DNA from: Polyangium spumosum
GTDB taxonomy: Bacteria; Myxococcota_A; Polyangia; Polyangiales; Polyangiaceae
Length of the DNA: 64,000 bases
Reading direction: 5' to 3'
Assembly (NCBI RefSeq): GCF_009649845.1
Contig: NZ_WJIE01000002.1
Span: forward strand, 968,483 to 1,032,482
The notes under the pieces are model-generated. The model made no database searches. It was not told the origin of the DNA and was given only the letters and a program-made list of their open reading frames with translations. Shown in pieces: positions 28,460 through 36,986 of the stretch (position 1 is its first letter; every line of letters starts with the position of its first letter). The translations under genes and the position numbers were made by a program.

Positions 28460-29257
28460 TCAGAAGTGGAGGCGCACGGCGGCGGAGCTGCCGCCCACGA
28501 GCAGCTCCGGCCTGCCGGGCAGCGCCTGCGCGCGCTCGAGGTACTTCTCGGGCACGAGGAGGGCCGCGGCGATCATCGCGGCGCCGGTCATCTGCGTGAA
28601 GCCGTTGAGGAGCATGAAGAACGAGAAGAGGTCCTCATCGGAGCTGCGCGGGTTCGGGAATTCCTGGGTGCGCGCGTTGTCGACGCCGAGCGTGATGAAG
28701 GGGCCGAAGACGGGGACGAGCAGCGGGCCGAACGTCTCGGAGTCGCGGTCGTTGTCGTCGAAGGCGAAGGCGCCGCCGACGAGCGCGGAGAGGCCGTAGG
28801 GCACGGCGAAGGTGACGATGCCGCCGATGAGGAGGCTGCGCGAAGGCCGCGTCTTGAGCTCGTAGCCCGGCAGGAGGATGTCGCCTTCTTCGTAATCGAT
28901 ACGGCGAGGCAAGACGGGCAGGCCCTTGTCGTCGGCCGGGGCCCAGAGGGGCGGGGACATCGGGTCGCTGCCCCAGGTCTCGCCACTGAGCTTCGGCTTG
29001 CGCTTCGGGGGCTTCGGCTGCTCCTCGGTCGTGGTCGTCGGTGGTGGAGGCGGCGGCAGGGGCAACGCGTCCGTGGACGGAGGAGGCGGCGGCGGCGTCG
29101 CGTCCGTCGCCGCGGGAGGCGGCGGCGGCGCGGGAGGCGCAGCGGGCGCAGGCTGGGCGCTCGCGGGGAGCGTGGTGGCGAGGCCGAGCGAGAGCGCGAC
29201 GAGCGGCAGGAGGCGCCTCGCGGAGGCCGGGATCGACGTGCGCTTGCGGTTGTCCAT
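28460..29257 (-). CDS. Pro-rich exported envelope protein, paralogue C of three
   Basis: A 265-residue protein. The start at 29257 has an AAGGGA site 9 nt upstream; an ATG at 29275 is an alternative. A signal peptide (cleavage near ASAQP) is followed by a Pro/Ala-rich region (about residues 37-100) and then a shared domain: YEEGDILLPGYELKTRPSRS, a hydrophobic helix, a loop rich in Asp, then VFGPFITLG and a final hydrophobic helix. The same order of blocks recurs in the next two genes upstream, so these are tandem duplicates. The domain suggests membrane or outer-membrane association. The function is unknown. It converges end-to-end with pgi (1-bp gap). Confidence 0.7.
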   Translation of the reverse strand: MDNRKRTSIPASARRLLPLVALSLGLATTLPASAQPAPAAPPAPPPPPAATDATPPPPPPSTDALPLPPPPPPTTTTEEQPKPPKRKPKLSGETWGSDPMSPPLWAPADDKGLPVLPRRIDYEEGDILLPGYELKTRPSRSLLIGGIVTFAVPYGLSALVGGAFAFDDNDRDSETFGPLLVPVFGPFITLGVDNARTQEFPNPRSSDEDLFSFFMLLNGFTQMTGAAMIAAALLVPEKYLERAQALPGRPELLVGGSSAAVRLHF

Positions 29258-29289
29258 CGGCGGAGTCCCTTTCATCGTCGATCCACGGC

Positions 29290-29868
29290 TCAGAACTGCC
29301 ACCGGAGCGCCGCGGTCCGCGGGCCGACCAGGACCTCGGGGCGCGGATCGAAGGCGAGCGACGGGGTGCGCGTGACGAACTTCTCGTCGGCGAGCATGCC
29401 CGCCACGAAGAGCGCGGCGCCCGTGAGCTGGCCGAGGCCATCGAGCGCGAGCATGAAGGCGCCGGCTTCCTCGGCGTCGGAGGTGCCGATCGCCACGAAG
29501 GGGCCGATGACGGGGATGAAGAGCGGCGTGTACCAGCCACCCCTCGCGCCCTCGGCCCCCACGAAGCTGCCCGCGAAGAGGACCGACATCCCGTAGAGCG
29601 GCGCGAACGTCGCGATACCCGCGGTCGCCATCTTGTAACGGGGGCGGGTCTCGATGGTGTAACCGAACGGGACCGGATCCCCTTCCTTGTACGGCAAACG
29701 CGAGGGCCCGAAGATCGGCGGCGGCGGATAGGCGCCCGGCGGCGGATAACCCGGCGGCGGCTGCATCGCGCCCGGCGGCGGAGGCGCGCCTTGCGCGAGG
29801 GAGATATTTGCAGCACCAAGGATCACGAGCGTCACGCTCGAAAAGAGGATCGTTCGTCGCGTCGTCAC
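29290..29868 (-). CDS. Pro-rich exported envelope protein, paralogue B of three
   Basis: A 192-residue protein starting at a GTG at 29868, inside the GTGA that also contains the stop of the preceding gene, so translation is coupled. Signal peptide to about ISLAQ, then a short PPG/YPP-rich stretch, then the shared domain: YKEGDPVPFGYTIETRPRYK, a hydrophobic segment, VIGPFVAIGT, and a second hydrophobic segment ending near GMLADEKF. It is shorter in the Pro-rich part than its paralogues. It ends 32 bp before paralogue C. The function is unknown. Confidence 0.7.
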   Translation of the reverse strand: MTTRRTILFSSVTLVILGAANISLAQGAPPPPGAMQPPPGYPPPGAYPPPPIFGPSRLPYKEGDPVPFGYTIETRPRYKMATAGIATFAPLYGMSVLFAGSFVGAEGARGGWYTPLFIPVIGPFVAIGTSDAEEAGAFMLALDGLGQLTGAALFVAGMLADEKFVTRTPSLAFDPRPEVLVGPRTAALRWQF

Positions 29869-30656
29869 ATCGTCCCCACGAGGCCCAGGCCGCCGCCATG
29901 CGGCCCGAATCGGAGCGGCATCACGGTCACGGAGCCGAACTCGTTCGTACGGACGAGGCGCTTCTCCTGGGCGACGAGGCCGGCGATGAGCATCGCGATG
30001 CCGCCGGATTGGGCCAGGCCGTCGAGCGCGAGCCAGAAGGTCCCCGCGCCCTCGGAGTCGAGGGTGCCCATCGCGATGAAGGGCCCGAGGGCCGGGATGT
30101 AGAGCGGCCAGGTCCCCGCGTTCCTGTCGACGCTGCTGCCGATCGAGGCGATCATGGCCGAGAAGAACCAGGGGACCCCGAAGGTCACGGCGCCGCCGAT
30201 GACGAGGCCCTTGCGGATGCGGCTCTCGAGGCGGTACCCAGGCCGGATGGGATCTCCCTCCTCGTACGGGAGCGTCGCGGGGAGCTCGGCGCCGGGCGGG
30301 CCATATCCGTAGCTATTCGGCCCATACCCAGGCGGCGGGTACCCCGGCGGCGGATACCCTTGCGGATATCCGGGCGGCGGGGCGTACCCGGGCGGCGGAT
30401 ACCCCGGCGGCGGATACCCTTGCGGATATCCCTGCGGATACCCGGGCGGAGGCAGCGGCGCGACCTGCGGAGGCGCAGGCTCGTACCCCGGCGGCGGCGG
30501 AGGAGGAGGCGGAGGCGCCTGTGTGTCCGGAGAAGCGGGCGGCGGAGGCGCGGGCGCCTGCGCCGCCGCGAGCTGCGAAACGACGCCTACAGCGACGAAG
30601 AGCGCCGCCGCGAGCGCACGAGGAGCCCCCTTCGTTGTGTCCGTTGCTCTCCGCAT
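29865..30656 (-). CDS. Pro-rich exported envelope protein, paralogue A of three
   Basis: A 263-residue protein. The start at 30656 has a GGAGG site and begins with basic residues and a signal peptide (cleavage near AAAQA). About residues 35-130 are a Pro/Gly/Tyr repeat region (units of GYPPPGYPPPGY with GYPQGYP variants), like a disordered surface tether. The shared domain follows: YEEGDPIRPGYRLESRIRKG, a hydrophobic helix, ALGPFIAMGTLDSEGAG, and a last hydrophobic helix with GLVAQEK. It is the first gene of the three-paralogue operon and overlaps the next by 4 bp (GTGA). Confidence 0.72.
   Translation of the reverse strand: MRRATDTTKGAPRALAAALFVAVGVVSQLAAAQAPAPPPPASPDTQAPPPPPPPPPGYEPAPPQVAPLPPPGYPQGYPQGYPPPGYPPPGYAPPPGYPQGYPPPGYPPPGYGPNSYGYGPPGAELPATLPYEEGDPIRPGYRLESRIRKGLVIGGAVTFGVPWFFSAMIASIGSSVDRNAGTWPLYIPALGPFIAMGTLDSEGAGTFWLALDGLAQSGGIAMLIAGLVAQEKRLVRTNEFGSVTVMPLRFGPHGGGLGLVGTM
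30331..30431 (-). repeat. 60-bp-period repeat encoding the Pro/Gly/Tyr tether
   Basis: The 41 bp at 30331-30371 recur at 30391-30431 with a single mismatch, exactly 60 bp (20 codons) apart. The repeat keeps frame, so slippage would lengthen or shorten the disordered tether without breaking the gene. Confidence 0.8.
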
Positions 30657-30728
30657 GAGGTGCCTCCGCTGTCGCGCGTGGTCCTGCCCGACGCGCAAAA
30701 ACGGAGAATACGTGAGGTACCCCGGAGG

Positions 30729-31970
30729 TCAACGCGGCTTTTTCAGGGACGGGCCACGCGCGCGGGCCGCCGCCCACGCGGACGCAGGCGCGGACGAGGC
30801 GACACGCGCCGCCGCGACGAGCGCGTCGGGCCTCGTGACATCGAGCTCGAGATCGGGGACGAAGCCACGCGTCTCGTCGAAGTCGCCGAGCGGATCGACG
30901 ACGGCGCGCGTGCCGAGCGTGACGGTGAGGCGCGAGCGCGGGAGCAGGAACGACGCGACCTCGCCGACCGCCATGCTGCCACGCGTGCGCTCGCCGGCGA
31001 CGAGCAGCCCCGGCACTTGCCGCGCCAGCGCGACGAACATCTCGCACGCCGAAGCGCAGCCGCGATCGACGAGGACCACGCCCCGGCCCGCGAGCGGCCT
31101 CGGCGCCGCGCCACGAAGGATCTCGCCCTCGCGGACGATCTCCACGCGCGACGGGCCGCGCGCGAGAACATCCTCGGCGAGGCGCTCGAGGAGCGTGATG
31201 TGCTCGAGGAACATCCGCCGCGCGGCGGGCGGAACGTCGCCACGCGCGAGGCGCTTCCTCGCGGCGTTCACGCGCCCGAGGGCCGCGGTCACGGACTGGA
31301 CCTCCCGCGTCTCGAGCGCGCGGATCGGCCCGTGCGCGAGCGCGAGCAGGAAACGCTCGGCGAAGGTGTAGTTGCCGCCGCGGTTGCCGCGCAGATCCAC
31401 GACGAAGGCGCGCGCCTCGCGGAGACGTTCGGCGAGGCGAGGCAAGGTGGCGAGCGCCGCGGCCGCCGCCGTCTCGAAGGTGCGGACGACGAGGACGGGG
31501 ACGTCTCCTTCGACGAGCTCGACCGGCGGCGCGTCGCTCCTCGGCGACGAAGGCGGCGCCGGGAGCGCTTCGAGGCGCAGCGGACGCGCGCCGCCGTGAC
31601 CAAAGGCGAGGTGCCCGTCGTCGGCGCGGAGCAGGTCGCGCAAGAGCGTCGCGAGCTCGCGGGGCGAGAGGCGCGCGCGGCTACGGATCACACGGCGCGC
31701 CTCGTCGATCTGCGCGACGGGCGGCAGGGGCGCGTGGCCTTCGGGCGCGGCGTACGCGTCTGCGAAGACGCGCAGCACGAAGTCGAGATCCTCCTCGGCG
31801 AGCGCCGCGGAGACCTCACGCGGCTCGACGTCGAAGTCGCTCGGGCTCGCGACGAGCGCGGAGAAGGTGGGAGAGAGGCCCGACGAAGCGCGCGGGACCT
31901 GCTCTCCTGCGGCGCACCCGGCGAGGGTGAGCCCGAGGGCGAGGAGGCCTCCGTGAAGCAAGGCGCGCAT
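30729..31970 (-). CDS. S41-family peptidase-like lipoprotein
   Basis: A 413-residue lipoprotein from the ATG at 31970, with a signal ending in the lipobox LAGC; the open frame upstream is non-coding. An N-terminal helical region (about 50-140) is followed by the S41 (tail-specific protease) core: the VVDLRGNRGGN strand-turn, then VDRGCASACEMFV with the presumed nucleophilic serine, then VAGERTRGSMAVGE. The lysine expected in the CtpA-type Ser-Lys dyad is not visible at that last site, so this resembles the IRBP/tricorn-like subgroup or may be inactive. No PDZ domain is evident. It acts outside the cytoplasm. Confidence 0.75.
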   Translation of the reverse strand: MRALLHGGLLALGLTLAGCAAGEQVPRASSGLSPTFSALVASPSDFDVEPREVSAALAEEDLDFVLRVFADAYAAPEGHAPLPPVAQIDEARRVIRSRARLSPRELATLLRDLLRADDGHLAFGHGGARPLRLEALPAPPSSPRSDAPPVELVEGDVPVLVVRTFETAAAAALATLPRLAERLREARAFVVDLRGNRGGNYTFAERFLLALAHGPIRALETREVQSVTAALGRVNAARKRLARGDVPPAARRMFLEHITLLERLAEDVLARGPSRVEIVREGEILRGAAPRPLAGRGVVLVDRGCASACEMFVALARQVPGLLVAGERTRGSMAVGEVASFLLPRSRLTVTLGTRAVVDPLGDFDETRGFVPDLELDVTRPDALVAAARVASSAPASAWAAARARGPSLKKPR

Positions 31971-32077
31971 CGATCGCGAGGGTGCAACGACGAGCTTCCT
32001 CGTTGCAACGGCCTCGCGACGATGTGGTGGGGATGAAGACGAGAAGGGAGCGTAATACTTGCGGGAAGAGCGCTCGA

Positions 32078-32230
32078 TCAGGCCTGCGTGGCGAGGCCCT
32101 TGTACGCCTCTGCCCACTTCCTCCACTGCTTCAGGCGCTTACCGGGCTTGCGGTTGTGGGCCTTGGCGCGGGACTCTTTGCTGGCGATCTTCTCGATCAG
32201 GTGCTGGTGCTGGCGGCTGGGACGGTGCAT
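32078..32230 (-). CDS. Small basic protein, 50 residues
   Basis: A short frame from the ATG at 32230 encodes a Lys/Arg/His-rich peptide (HRPSRQHQHLIEKIASKES near the start, KPGKRLKQWRKWAEAYKG near the end). The third codon position is almost always G or C, as in genuine genes of this genome, which supports coding. No family is recognised. Nucleic-acid binding is a guess from the charge alone. It may be the last gene of the operon with the two genes upstream (59-bp gap). Confidence 0.6.
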   Translation of the reverse strand: MHRPSRQHQHLIEKIASKESRAKAHNRKPGKRLKQWRKWAEAYKGLATQA

Positions 32231-32289
32231 GGCCGCGATGCTGGTCCAAGCGCGCGGTCTTCGCAAGTCCGTCGAGAGGGGGCCCGCGA

Positions 32290-32610
32290 TCAGCCGCCCC
32301 GGCTGCCCTTCTCGCCCTCGTCCGGCGGGGGGTTTGGGGGCGCAGCTCGGCTTGTCCGAGCGTAGCCCCCATCGTCCGGACCGAGACGGCCGTAGGTGTG
32401 AATGCCGCCGATGAGCAGCAAGAGCGCGAGGAGCGTCAGGACCATGCCCAGGTCGATGAGGCTCGTATCGTTCGGGGCGCTCGGGCGCAGGCCCACGAGG
32501 CCGAGACCCACGAGCAGCGCCGTGCTCGCCACGAGGAGCGCGCGGCGAGGACCGGCGGCGCGCGCGGATTCGTCCGTCACCAGGGTGGAGATCTTGTCGC
32601 CGAGGCTCAC
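32290..32610 (-). CDS. Small membrane protein with two helices
   Basis: A 106-residue protein starting at a GTG at 32610 that overlaps the stop of the preceding lipoprotein gene (GTGA). Two hydrophobic segments (about residues 25-42 and 54-72) are followed by a hydrophilic Pro/Gly-rich tail. No family is recognised. Translational coupling to the lipoprotein suggests that the two act together in the envelope. Confidence 0.65.
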   Translation of the reverse strand: MSLGDKISTLVTDESARAAGPRRALLVASTALLVGLGLVGLRPSAPNDTSLIDLGMVLTLLALLLLIGGIHTYGRLGPDDGGYARTSRAAPPNPPPDEGEKGSRGG

Positions 32611-33116
32611 TTGAACTTCTTCGTCTTCGCGTACGTGATGAAGTCGCGCACGTCGCGGGTCAGCGTGCGCTCGGCGGTGATCGTCGTCAGCTCGTGCGAC
32701 TCGCCGGCGAGGTCGTCGTAACGGTAGTTCGTCTGGTAGAGCAGCACGATGCGGACCTCGCCGTCGGGGCCGACGCGCTCGAGGCGGAGCTTCTCGTCGG
32801 GCCCGTTCGGCGGCTTGATCGCGTCGCCGAGCTTGTCCGCGTCGTCGTCGGAGATGTACGCGATGCCGAACTCGTGGCCGTCGACGCTCACGTCGACGCG
32901 CAAGGCCTTGCCGTTGCGCATCTCGACCTCGCGGGCAGGCGCGGGCTTCTCGCCTTCCTGGGCGACGGCGCGGCGGATGACCTCGAGCGCGCGGCGCTCG
33001 TCGAGGCTCCTCGTGGGGTTCGGCGCGCGGACCGGCTCGGGTGCGCATCCGAGGGCGACGGCGCCGAGGGCGGCGGTCGCGACGAGCGGCAAGATGGTTC
33101 GCAAGACGGTAGCCAT
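32607..33116 (-). CDS. Lipoprotein of unknown function
   Basis: A protein of about 169 residues from the ATG at 33116; in-frame ATG 33125 and TTG 33137 are alternatives. The signal ends in the lipobox VALGC. The mature part is a small mixed alpha/beta domain with a VEMRNGKALRVDVSVDGHEFGIAYIS stretch and no catalytic motif that I recognise. It is divergent from ppx across about 50 bp and overlaps the downstream membrane-protein gene by 4 bp. Confidence 0.65.
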   Translation of the reverse strand: MATVLRTILPLVATAALGAVALGCAPEPVRAPNPTRSLDERRALEVIRRAVAQEGEKPAPAREVEMRNGKALRVDVSVDGHEFGIAYISDDDADKLGDAIKPPNGPDEKLRLERVGPDGEVRIVLLYQTNYRYDDLAGESHELTTITAERTLTRDVRDFITYAKTKKFK

Positions 33117-33166
33117 GAGCGCCATGAGAGTAGCCAACCCGTCCGCGCTCCGCTACTTCTCCCGCC

Positions 33167-34798
33167 ATGGCTCGCCTCGCGGCGATCGACATCGGCTCCA
33201 ACGCCATCCGGCTGCGCGTGGTTGACGTGGACCCGCCGCTCCTCACGGAAGAGGGCCCACGATTTTACCCCTTCCGAGACGTGCTCGTCGACCGCGCGCC
33301 GGTGCGGCTCGGGCACGACGTCTTCACCAAAGGACGCCTCGAGAACGGCGTCATCGGCGCGGCGTGTGAGGCGCTGAAGCGGTTCCGCGCGGCGATGGAC
33401 GCGGCGAAGGTCGAGCGCTACCGGGCCGTCGCCACGAGCGCCGCGCGCGAGGCGCAGAACGGTGACCTCTTCGTCGAGCGCGCCGAGCGCGAGAGCCGCG
33501 TGCACGTGGAGATCATCGAGGGCGTCGAGGAGGCGCGCCTCGTGCAGCTCGCCGTCGTCGAGCGTATCCCCATGGGGCCGCGGCGCTCCTTGCTCGTGGA
33601 CATCGGCGGCGGCTCGACCGAGCTCACGCTGCTCGAAGGCCGGGTCCCCGTCTTCTCGCGCTCCTTGCCCGTCGGGACCGTCCGGCTGCTCGAGGCCTTC
33701 CTCGAGGGGCGCGGGCCGATCGACGCGAGCCACCGCAAGCTGCTCGAAGAGTACGTCGACCGCGTCTGCGCCGACGCGTTCCGCGAGATCGAGGAGGCCT
33801 CCGACGGGCCCGTCGACGTCGTCATCGGCACGGGCGGCAACATCGAGACCCTCGCCGACCTCTGCCCGATGCCCATCGCCTTCCCCGAGGGGCGCGCGAT
33901 CGAGGTGCGCGCGATGCGCAAGTTGCTCGACGACCTCTCCGCGAAGAGCGTGGACGAGCGCGTGTTCGCGTATGGCTTGCGGCCCGATCGAGCGGACACG
34001 ATCGTACCCGCGGCGACCGTGCTCTGCCGTGTAGCCGAGGCCTTCGGGCGGGCGTCGATCACGGCGCCGGGCGTCGGGCTGAAGGAGGGCGTGCTCGTCG
34101 ACCTCGCGCGCCAGCACTTCGTGCCGCGTGATTTCGGCATCGAGGCGACGGCCGTGAGTGAGGCGTGCCTCCGGCTCGGGCGCAGGTACCACTTCGACGA
34201 GGCGCACGGCATGCTCGTGGCGCGCTTCGCGACGCGCCTCTTCGACGAGCTCGCGACGCGCCACCGGATGAGCCCGCGCGACCGCATCCTCCTCCACGCG
34301 GCGGCGCTCCTGCACGACGTCGGCGACTTCGTGCGGTACGAGGGCCACCACAAGCACAGCTACTACCTCATCGTGCACGGCGACCTGATGGGCCTTTCGC
34401 CTTCGGAGCGCGAGATCGTGGCGAACGTGGCGCGTTACCACCGCAAGAGCCCGCCGCAGCTCGACCACGAGAATTTCCGCACGCTCTCGCGCGAGGATCG
34501 GGCCAAGGTGAAGGCGATGGCGGCGATCCTCCGGGTCGCGGACGCGCTCGATCGGGAGCATCGGGCCAAGGTCGCGGGGGTCAGCGGGCGCATCGAGGGC
34601 GACACGCTGGTGCTCGAGCTCTCGGGCACGGAGGATCGGTCCCTCGAGGAGTGGACCGTCGGCGCGAAGTGCGGGATGTTGAAGGACGCGCTCGGGCTCG
34701 ACGTTCGGATCGTGGACGCGGCGACGGGCGCGTCGCGCACGCCGACGACGGTGCCGCCTCCCTCGCGGAAGACGCCGATTCCGACGCCGCGTAGTTGA
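33167..34798 (+). CDS. ppx: Exopolyphosphatase / pppGpp phosphatase (Ppx/GppA) with HD domain
   Basis: A 543-residue enzyme. The actin-like ASKHA fold shows AAIDIGSNAIRL near residue 5, ATSAAREAQNG near 88, VDIGGGSTEL near 144 and GTGGNIETL near 222. The C-terminal part (about 325-500) is an HD-type helical domain with ALLHDVGDFV and later YHRKSPPQ, as in long Ppx proteins. It hydrolyses polyphosphate and possibly pppGpp in the cytosol, linking phosphate storage to the stringent response. The usual SNS of the first motif reads SNA here. No polyphosphate kinase gene is adjacent. Confidence 0.9.
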   Translation: MARLAAIDIGSNAIRLRVVDVDPPLLTEEGPRFYPFRDVLVDRAPVRLGHDVFTKGRLENGVIGAACEALKRFRAAMDAAKVERYRAVATSAAREAQNGDLFVERAERESRVHVEIIEGVEEARLVQLAVVERIPMGPRRSLLVDIGGGSTELTLLEGRVPVFSRSLPVGTVRLLEAFLEGRGPIDASHRKLLEEYVDRVCADAFREIEEASDGPVDVVIGTGGNIETLADLCPMPIAFPEGRAIEVRAMRKLLDDLSAKSVDERVFAYGLRPDRADTIVPAATVLCRVAEAFGRASITAPGVGLKEGVLVDLARQHFVPRDFGIEATAVSEACLRLGRRYHFDEAHGMLVARFATRLFDELATRHRMSPRDRILLHAAALLHDVGDFVRYEGHHKHSYYLIVHGDLMGLSPSEREIVANVARYHRKSPPQLDHENFRTLSREDRAKVKAMAAILRVADALDREHRAKVAGVSGRIEGDTLVLELSGTEDRSLEEWTVGAKCGMLKDALGLDVRIVDAATGASRTPTTVPPPSRKTPIPTPRS

Positions 34799-34844
34799 CG
34801 CCTTCGCGGCGCCTCTCCGAAACGGGTGTTACGGGAAGAACCCC

Positions 34845-35315
34845 TCAGCGCTTGCGGCGGGTTTTCGCGGCCGGCGCCGGGGCGGGCGCGGCGGGCGCGG
34901 CGGCGGCCTTCGTCGAGGCCTTCGCGGGCGCGGCCTTTGTTGCGGCGTTTTTCGCGGGCGTGGCCGTTTTCGGGGCGCGGCCGTTGGGCCCGAAGACCAG
35001 CTTGCGCAGGGCGGCGGCGGCTTTGTCCGTATCGCCGCCTTCGCTCGAGCGCATGTGCTCGACCACGGCGGCGAGCGGCTCTTCCTCGGGGAACATGAGG
35101 AGCACGAACGGCGGGACGCCGAGCGCCTTTGCCGCGGAGACCACGGTGCCGACCGTGATCAGGACGAGGCCGCGCTCCACGCTCGACATGTGCCCCTTGG
35201 ACAGACCACTCTCGTCGGCGAGGGCCGCGAGCGACATGCCGCGCTCCTGGCGCAGATCACGGATTCGGGCCCCCACCTTGGCGGCGACGGGCTCGGGAGT
35301 CGGGCGACGGGGCAT
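34845..35315 (-). CDS. XRE-family HTH regulator with histone-H1-like Ala/Lys tail
   Basis: A 156-residue protein from the ATG at 35315, with a GAGGTGG ribosome-binding site. The N-terminal half is a Cro/CI-type helix-turn-helix (GARIRDLRQERGMSLAALADESGLSKGHMSSVERG), followed by a conserved ALGVPPFVLLMFPEEEP segment shared with the next two regulators upstream. The last 45 residues are a disordered Ala/Pro/Lys tail ending in KTRRKR, reminiscent of histone H1 tails. It probably binds DNA with non-specific help from the tail. It is the last of three tandem paralogues on this strand. Confidence 0.8.
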   Translation of the reverse strand: MPRRPTPEPVAAKVGARIRDLRQERGMSLAALADESGLSKGHMSSVERGLVLITVGTVVSAAKALGVPPFVLLMFPEEEPLAAVVEHMRSSEGGDTDKAAAALRKLVFGPNGRAPKTATPAKNAATKAAPAKASTKAAAAPAAPAPAPAAKTRRKR

Positions 35316-35418
35316 GGTTTTTCCACCTCGAGCGTGCGTCCCCGGCGCGCCGGAGACGAGGAGAAGATCAGGACAAAACGCGGCGGTTCGTCGTGACCGT
35401 GTTCGCGTGGGACGAACT

Positions 35419-35934
35419 CTACCATGTCGTCCTCGCCCGGCACAACGTCCCCGTAGGACGCGCATGTCCCGACAACCCCTGCCCGCGCCCCTCGCCTCGC
35501 CCGGGTGGGAGATGGGAGGCCGAGGGAATGGTTCCGGGGCGAACCCGCGCTCGTCGCTTCGGTCGTCCCGGGGCTCGGGTTCGTCTCTTCGTTCGCTTGC
35601 CTCGCGGCCCGAGGACGAGCGCCCTCAGCGTCACGGCCGCGCGAAACACGTCGCCGTCCTCCTCGCCGAGGATCTGCTCGAGGGCCCAGGCGACGCCTTC
35701 GTCCTCCTCGCGCATGCACAGGAGGAACGGCGGCACGCCGAGGGCCCGGGCCGCGGCGTAGACGGTGTTCACGCTCATGACCGCGAGCCCATTCTCCAGC
35801 GTGGAGGCGTGGCCCTTGGAGAGCCCGCTCGCCTTGGCGAATTGAGCGAGTGACATGTTCTGCTCCCGCCGGCGCGCTCTTATTCGAGCGCCGATGTGAG
35901 CGGCAAACGGATCCGGGACACGACGCGTGGGCAC
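35419..35934 (-). CDS. XRE-family HTH regulator, second paralogue
   Basis: A 171-residue protein. The start at the GTG at 35934 is chosen because GAGGTG lies 6 nt upstream. The longer frame to 36042 would run through the AT-rich promoter region. HTH: GARIRARRREQNMSLAQFAKASGLSKGHASTLENG, then ALGVPPFLLCMREEDEGVA, the block shared with its paralogues. The C-terminus is strongly basic (GKRTKRRTRAPGRPKRRARVRPG). Its target is unknown. It probably controls its own cluster. Confidence 0.75.
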   Translation of the reverse strand: MPTRRVPDPFAAHIGARIRARRREQNMSLAQFAKASGLSKGHASTLENGLAVMSVNTVYAAARALGVPPFLLCMREEDEGVAWALEQILGEEDGDVFRAAVTLRALVLGPRGKRTKRRTRAPGRPKRRARVRPGTIPSASHLPPGRGEGRGQGLSGHARPTGTLCRARTTW

Positions 35935-36354
35935 GGGTTGCACCTCAGAAAAAAGATTGTCCTGCCAAACAAATAAATACCGTCGACCGCTCGTCGTAGG
36001 GCACGAGCGTCGGTCGGCGTTCGAAATGATCATTCTCGACAACCCCTCTTACCACGACCGGCCGTCGCCACCCAATCATCGAACGCATTTCGAACGCATT
36101 TTCGAAGGGCGAAAAACGACACGGGGCATTCTTTTTTCGCGAATGAAACCGGGCGTCAACACACGAGGGTGGGGCCGACGCACCTCGAAGCCGCACGCTC
36201 ACGGGACAAACCCGCGCCCCGGGCCCCTCGCGCGCCGGCTCGTTTGTCCCGCCAACAGATGCCGTCAAGGGCCGGTCACACACGACACCACCCCCGCCGC
36301 CGTCAGCAGGGGGGCCTCGGTACGGCCCCGACACGATGTCCTTGACTTTCCGCT
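35935..36354. promoter_or_regulatory. 420-bp gap between XRE paralogues, AT-rich with direct repeats
   Basis: No gene is seen. The part next to the second XRE gene (about 35940-36010) is markedly AT-richer than its surroundings and is the likely promoter. An 11-bp unit, TCGAACGCATT, is perfectly repeated in tandem at 36079-36089 and 36090-36100. A further TTCGAA lies at 36101-36106 and another at 36020-36025. An 11-bp period puts the copies on the same face of the helix, as in an operator array. Confidence 0.5.
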
Positions 36355-36813
36355 CTACTCGTGACCCGAGCGCTTCGTCGCGCCGCCGCGCCCCGCGCGC
36401 TTCTTCGCGAGCCGCGCGCTCGCGCGCTCCTCGATCACCGCGCTCACGCGCCGCATATCGCCGCCGTACGCCTGCCGGATCTCCTCCAGCACCGCCGAGA
36501 GCGGATCCTCGTCGGGGAAGGCCATCAGCACGAACGGCGGCACGTCGAGCGCTCGCGCCACCGCGACCACCGTGCCCATCGTCACCCGCACCCGGCCCCG
36601 CTCCGCGCTCGACATCTGGCTCGGCGTCAGGCCCCCCGCCTCGCGCAAGCTCGCGAGCGACAGACCTCGCTCGAGCCGCAGATCACGCATCCGCGCCCCG
36701 AGCTTCCCAGCGTACGGCTCCGGCGGCCCGCTCGTGATGTCCACGCGCTCGCGGGCGGCCGTCCCCCGCGTCTTCGATCCCTGCGCCTGCGTTTGGCTCG
36801 ACGTGCGCTTCAT
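36355..36813 (-). CDS. XRE-family HTH regulator, third paralogue
   Basis: A 152-residue protein. After a hydrophilic Ser/Thr/Gln-rich start comes the HTH (GARMRDLRLERGLSLASLREAGGLTPSQMSSAERGRV), then ALDVPPFVLMAFPDEDPLSAVLEEI, the same block order as its two neighbours. The C-terminal tail is basic and short. The three genes share strand, architecture and length, which points to local duplication. No phage or restriction genes accompany them. Confidence 0.78.
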   Translation of the reverse strand: MKRTSSQTQAQGSKTRGTAARERVDITSGPPEPYAGKLGARMRDLRLERGLSLASLREAGGLTPSQMSSAERGRVRVTMGTVVAVARALDVPPFVLMAFPDEDPLSAVLEEIRQAYGGDMRRVSAVIEERASARLAKKRAGRGGATKRSGHE

Positions 36814-36986
36814 CCTGACGCCGACAAACCTAACACGTTCTGCGGGGCCACGTGCACGCGCGATCGAAAAACGGGAGCCGAGCCAGCGAGGTTCGTCCGT
36901 CGACCGGTTTTTCAGGCCCTAACCTCTTTTTAACAGACGATCCGGAGACGCCGATCGAACCGCCCCCCCCGGGGCCCGCCGCTCGC

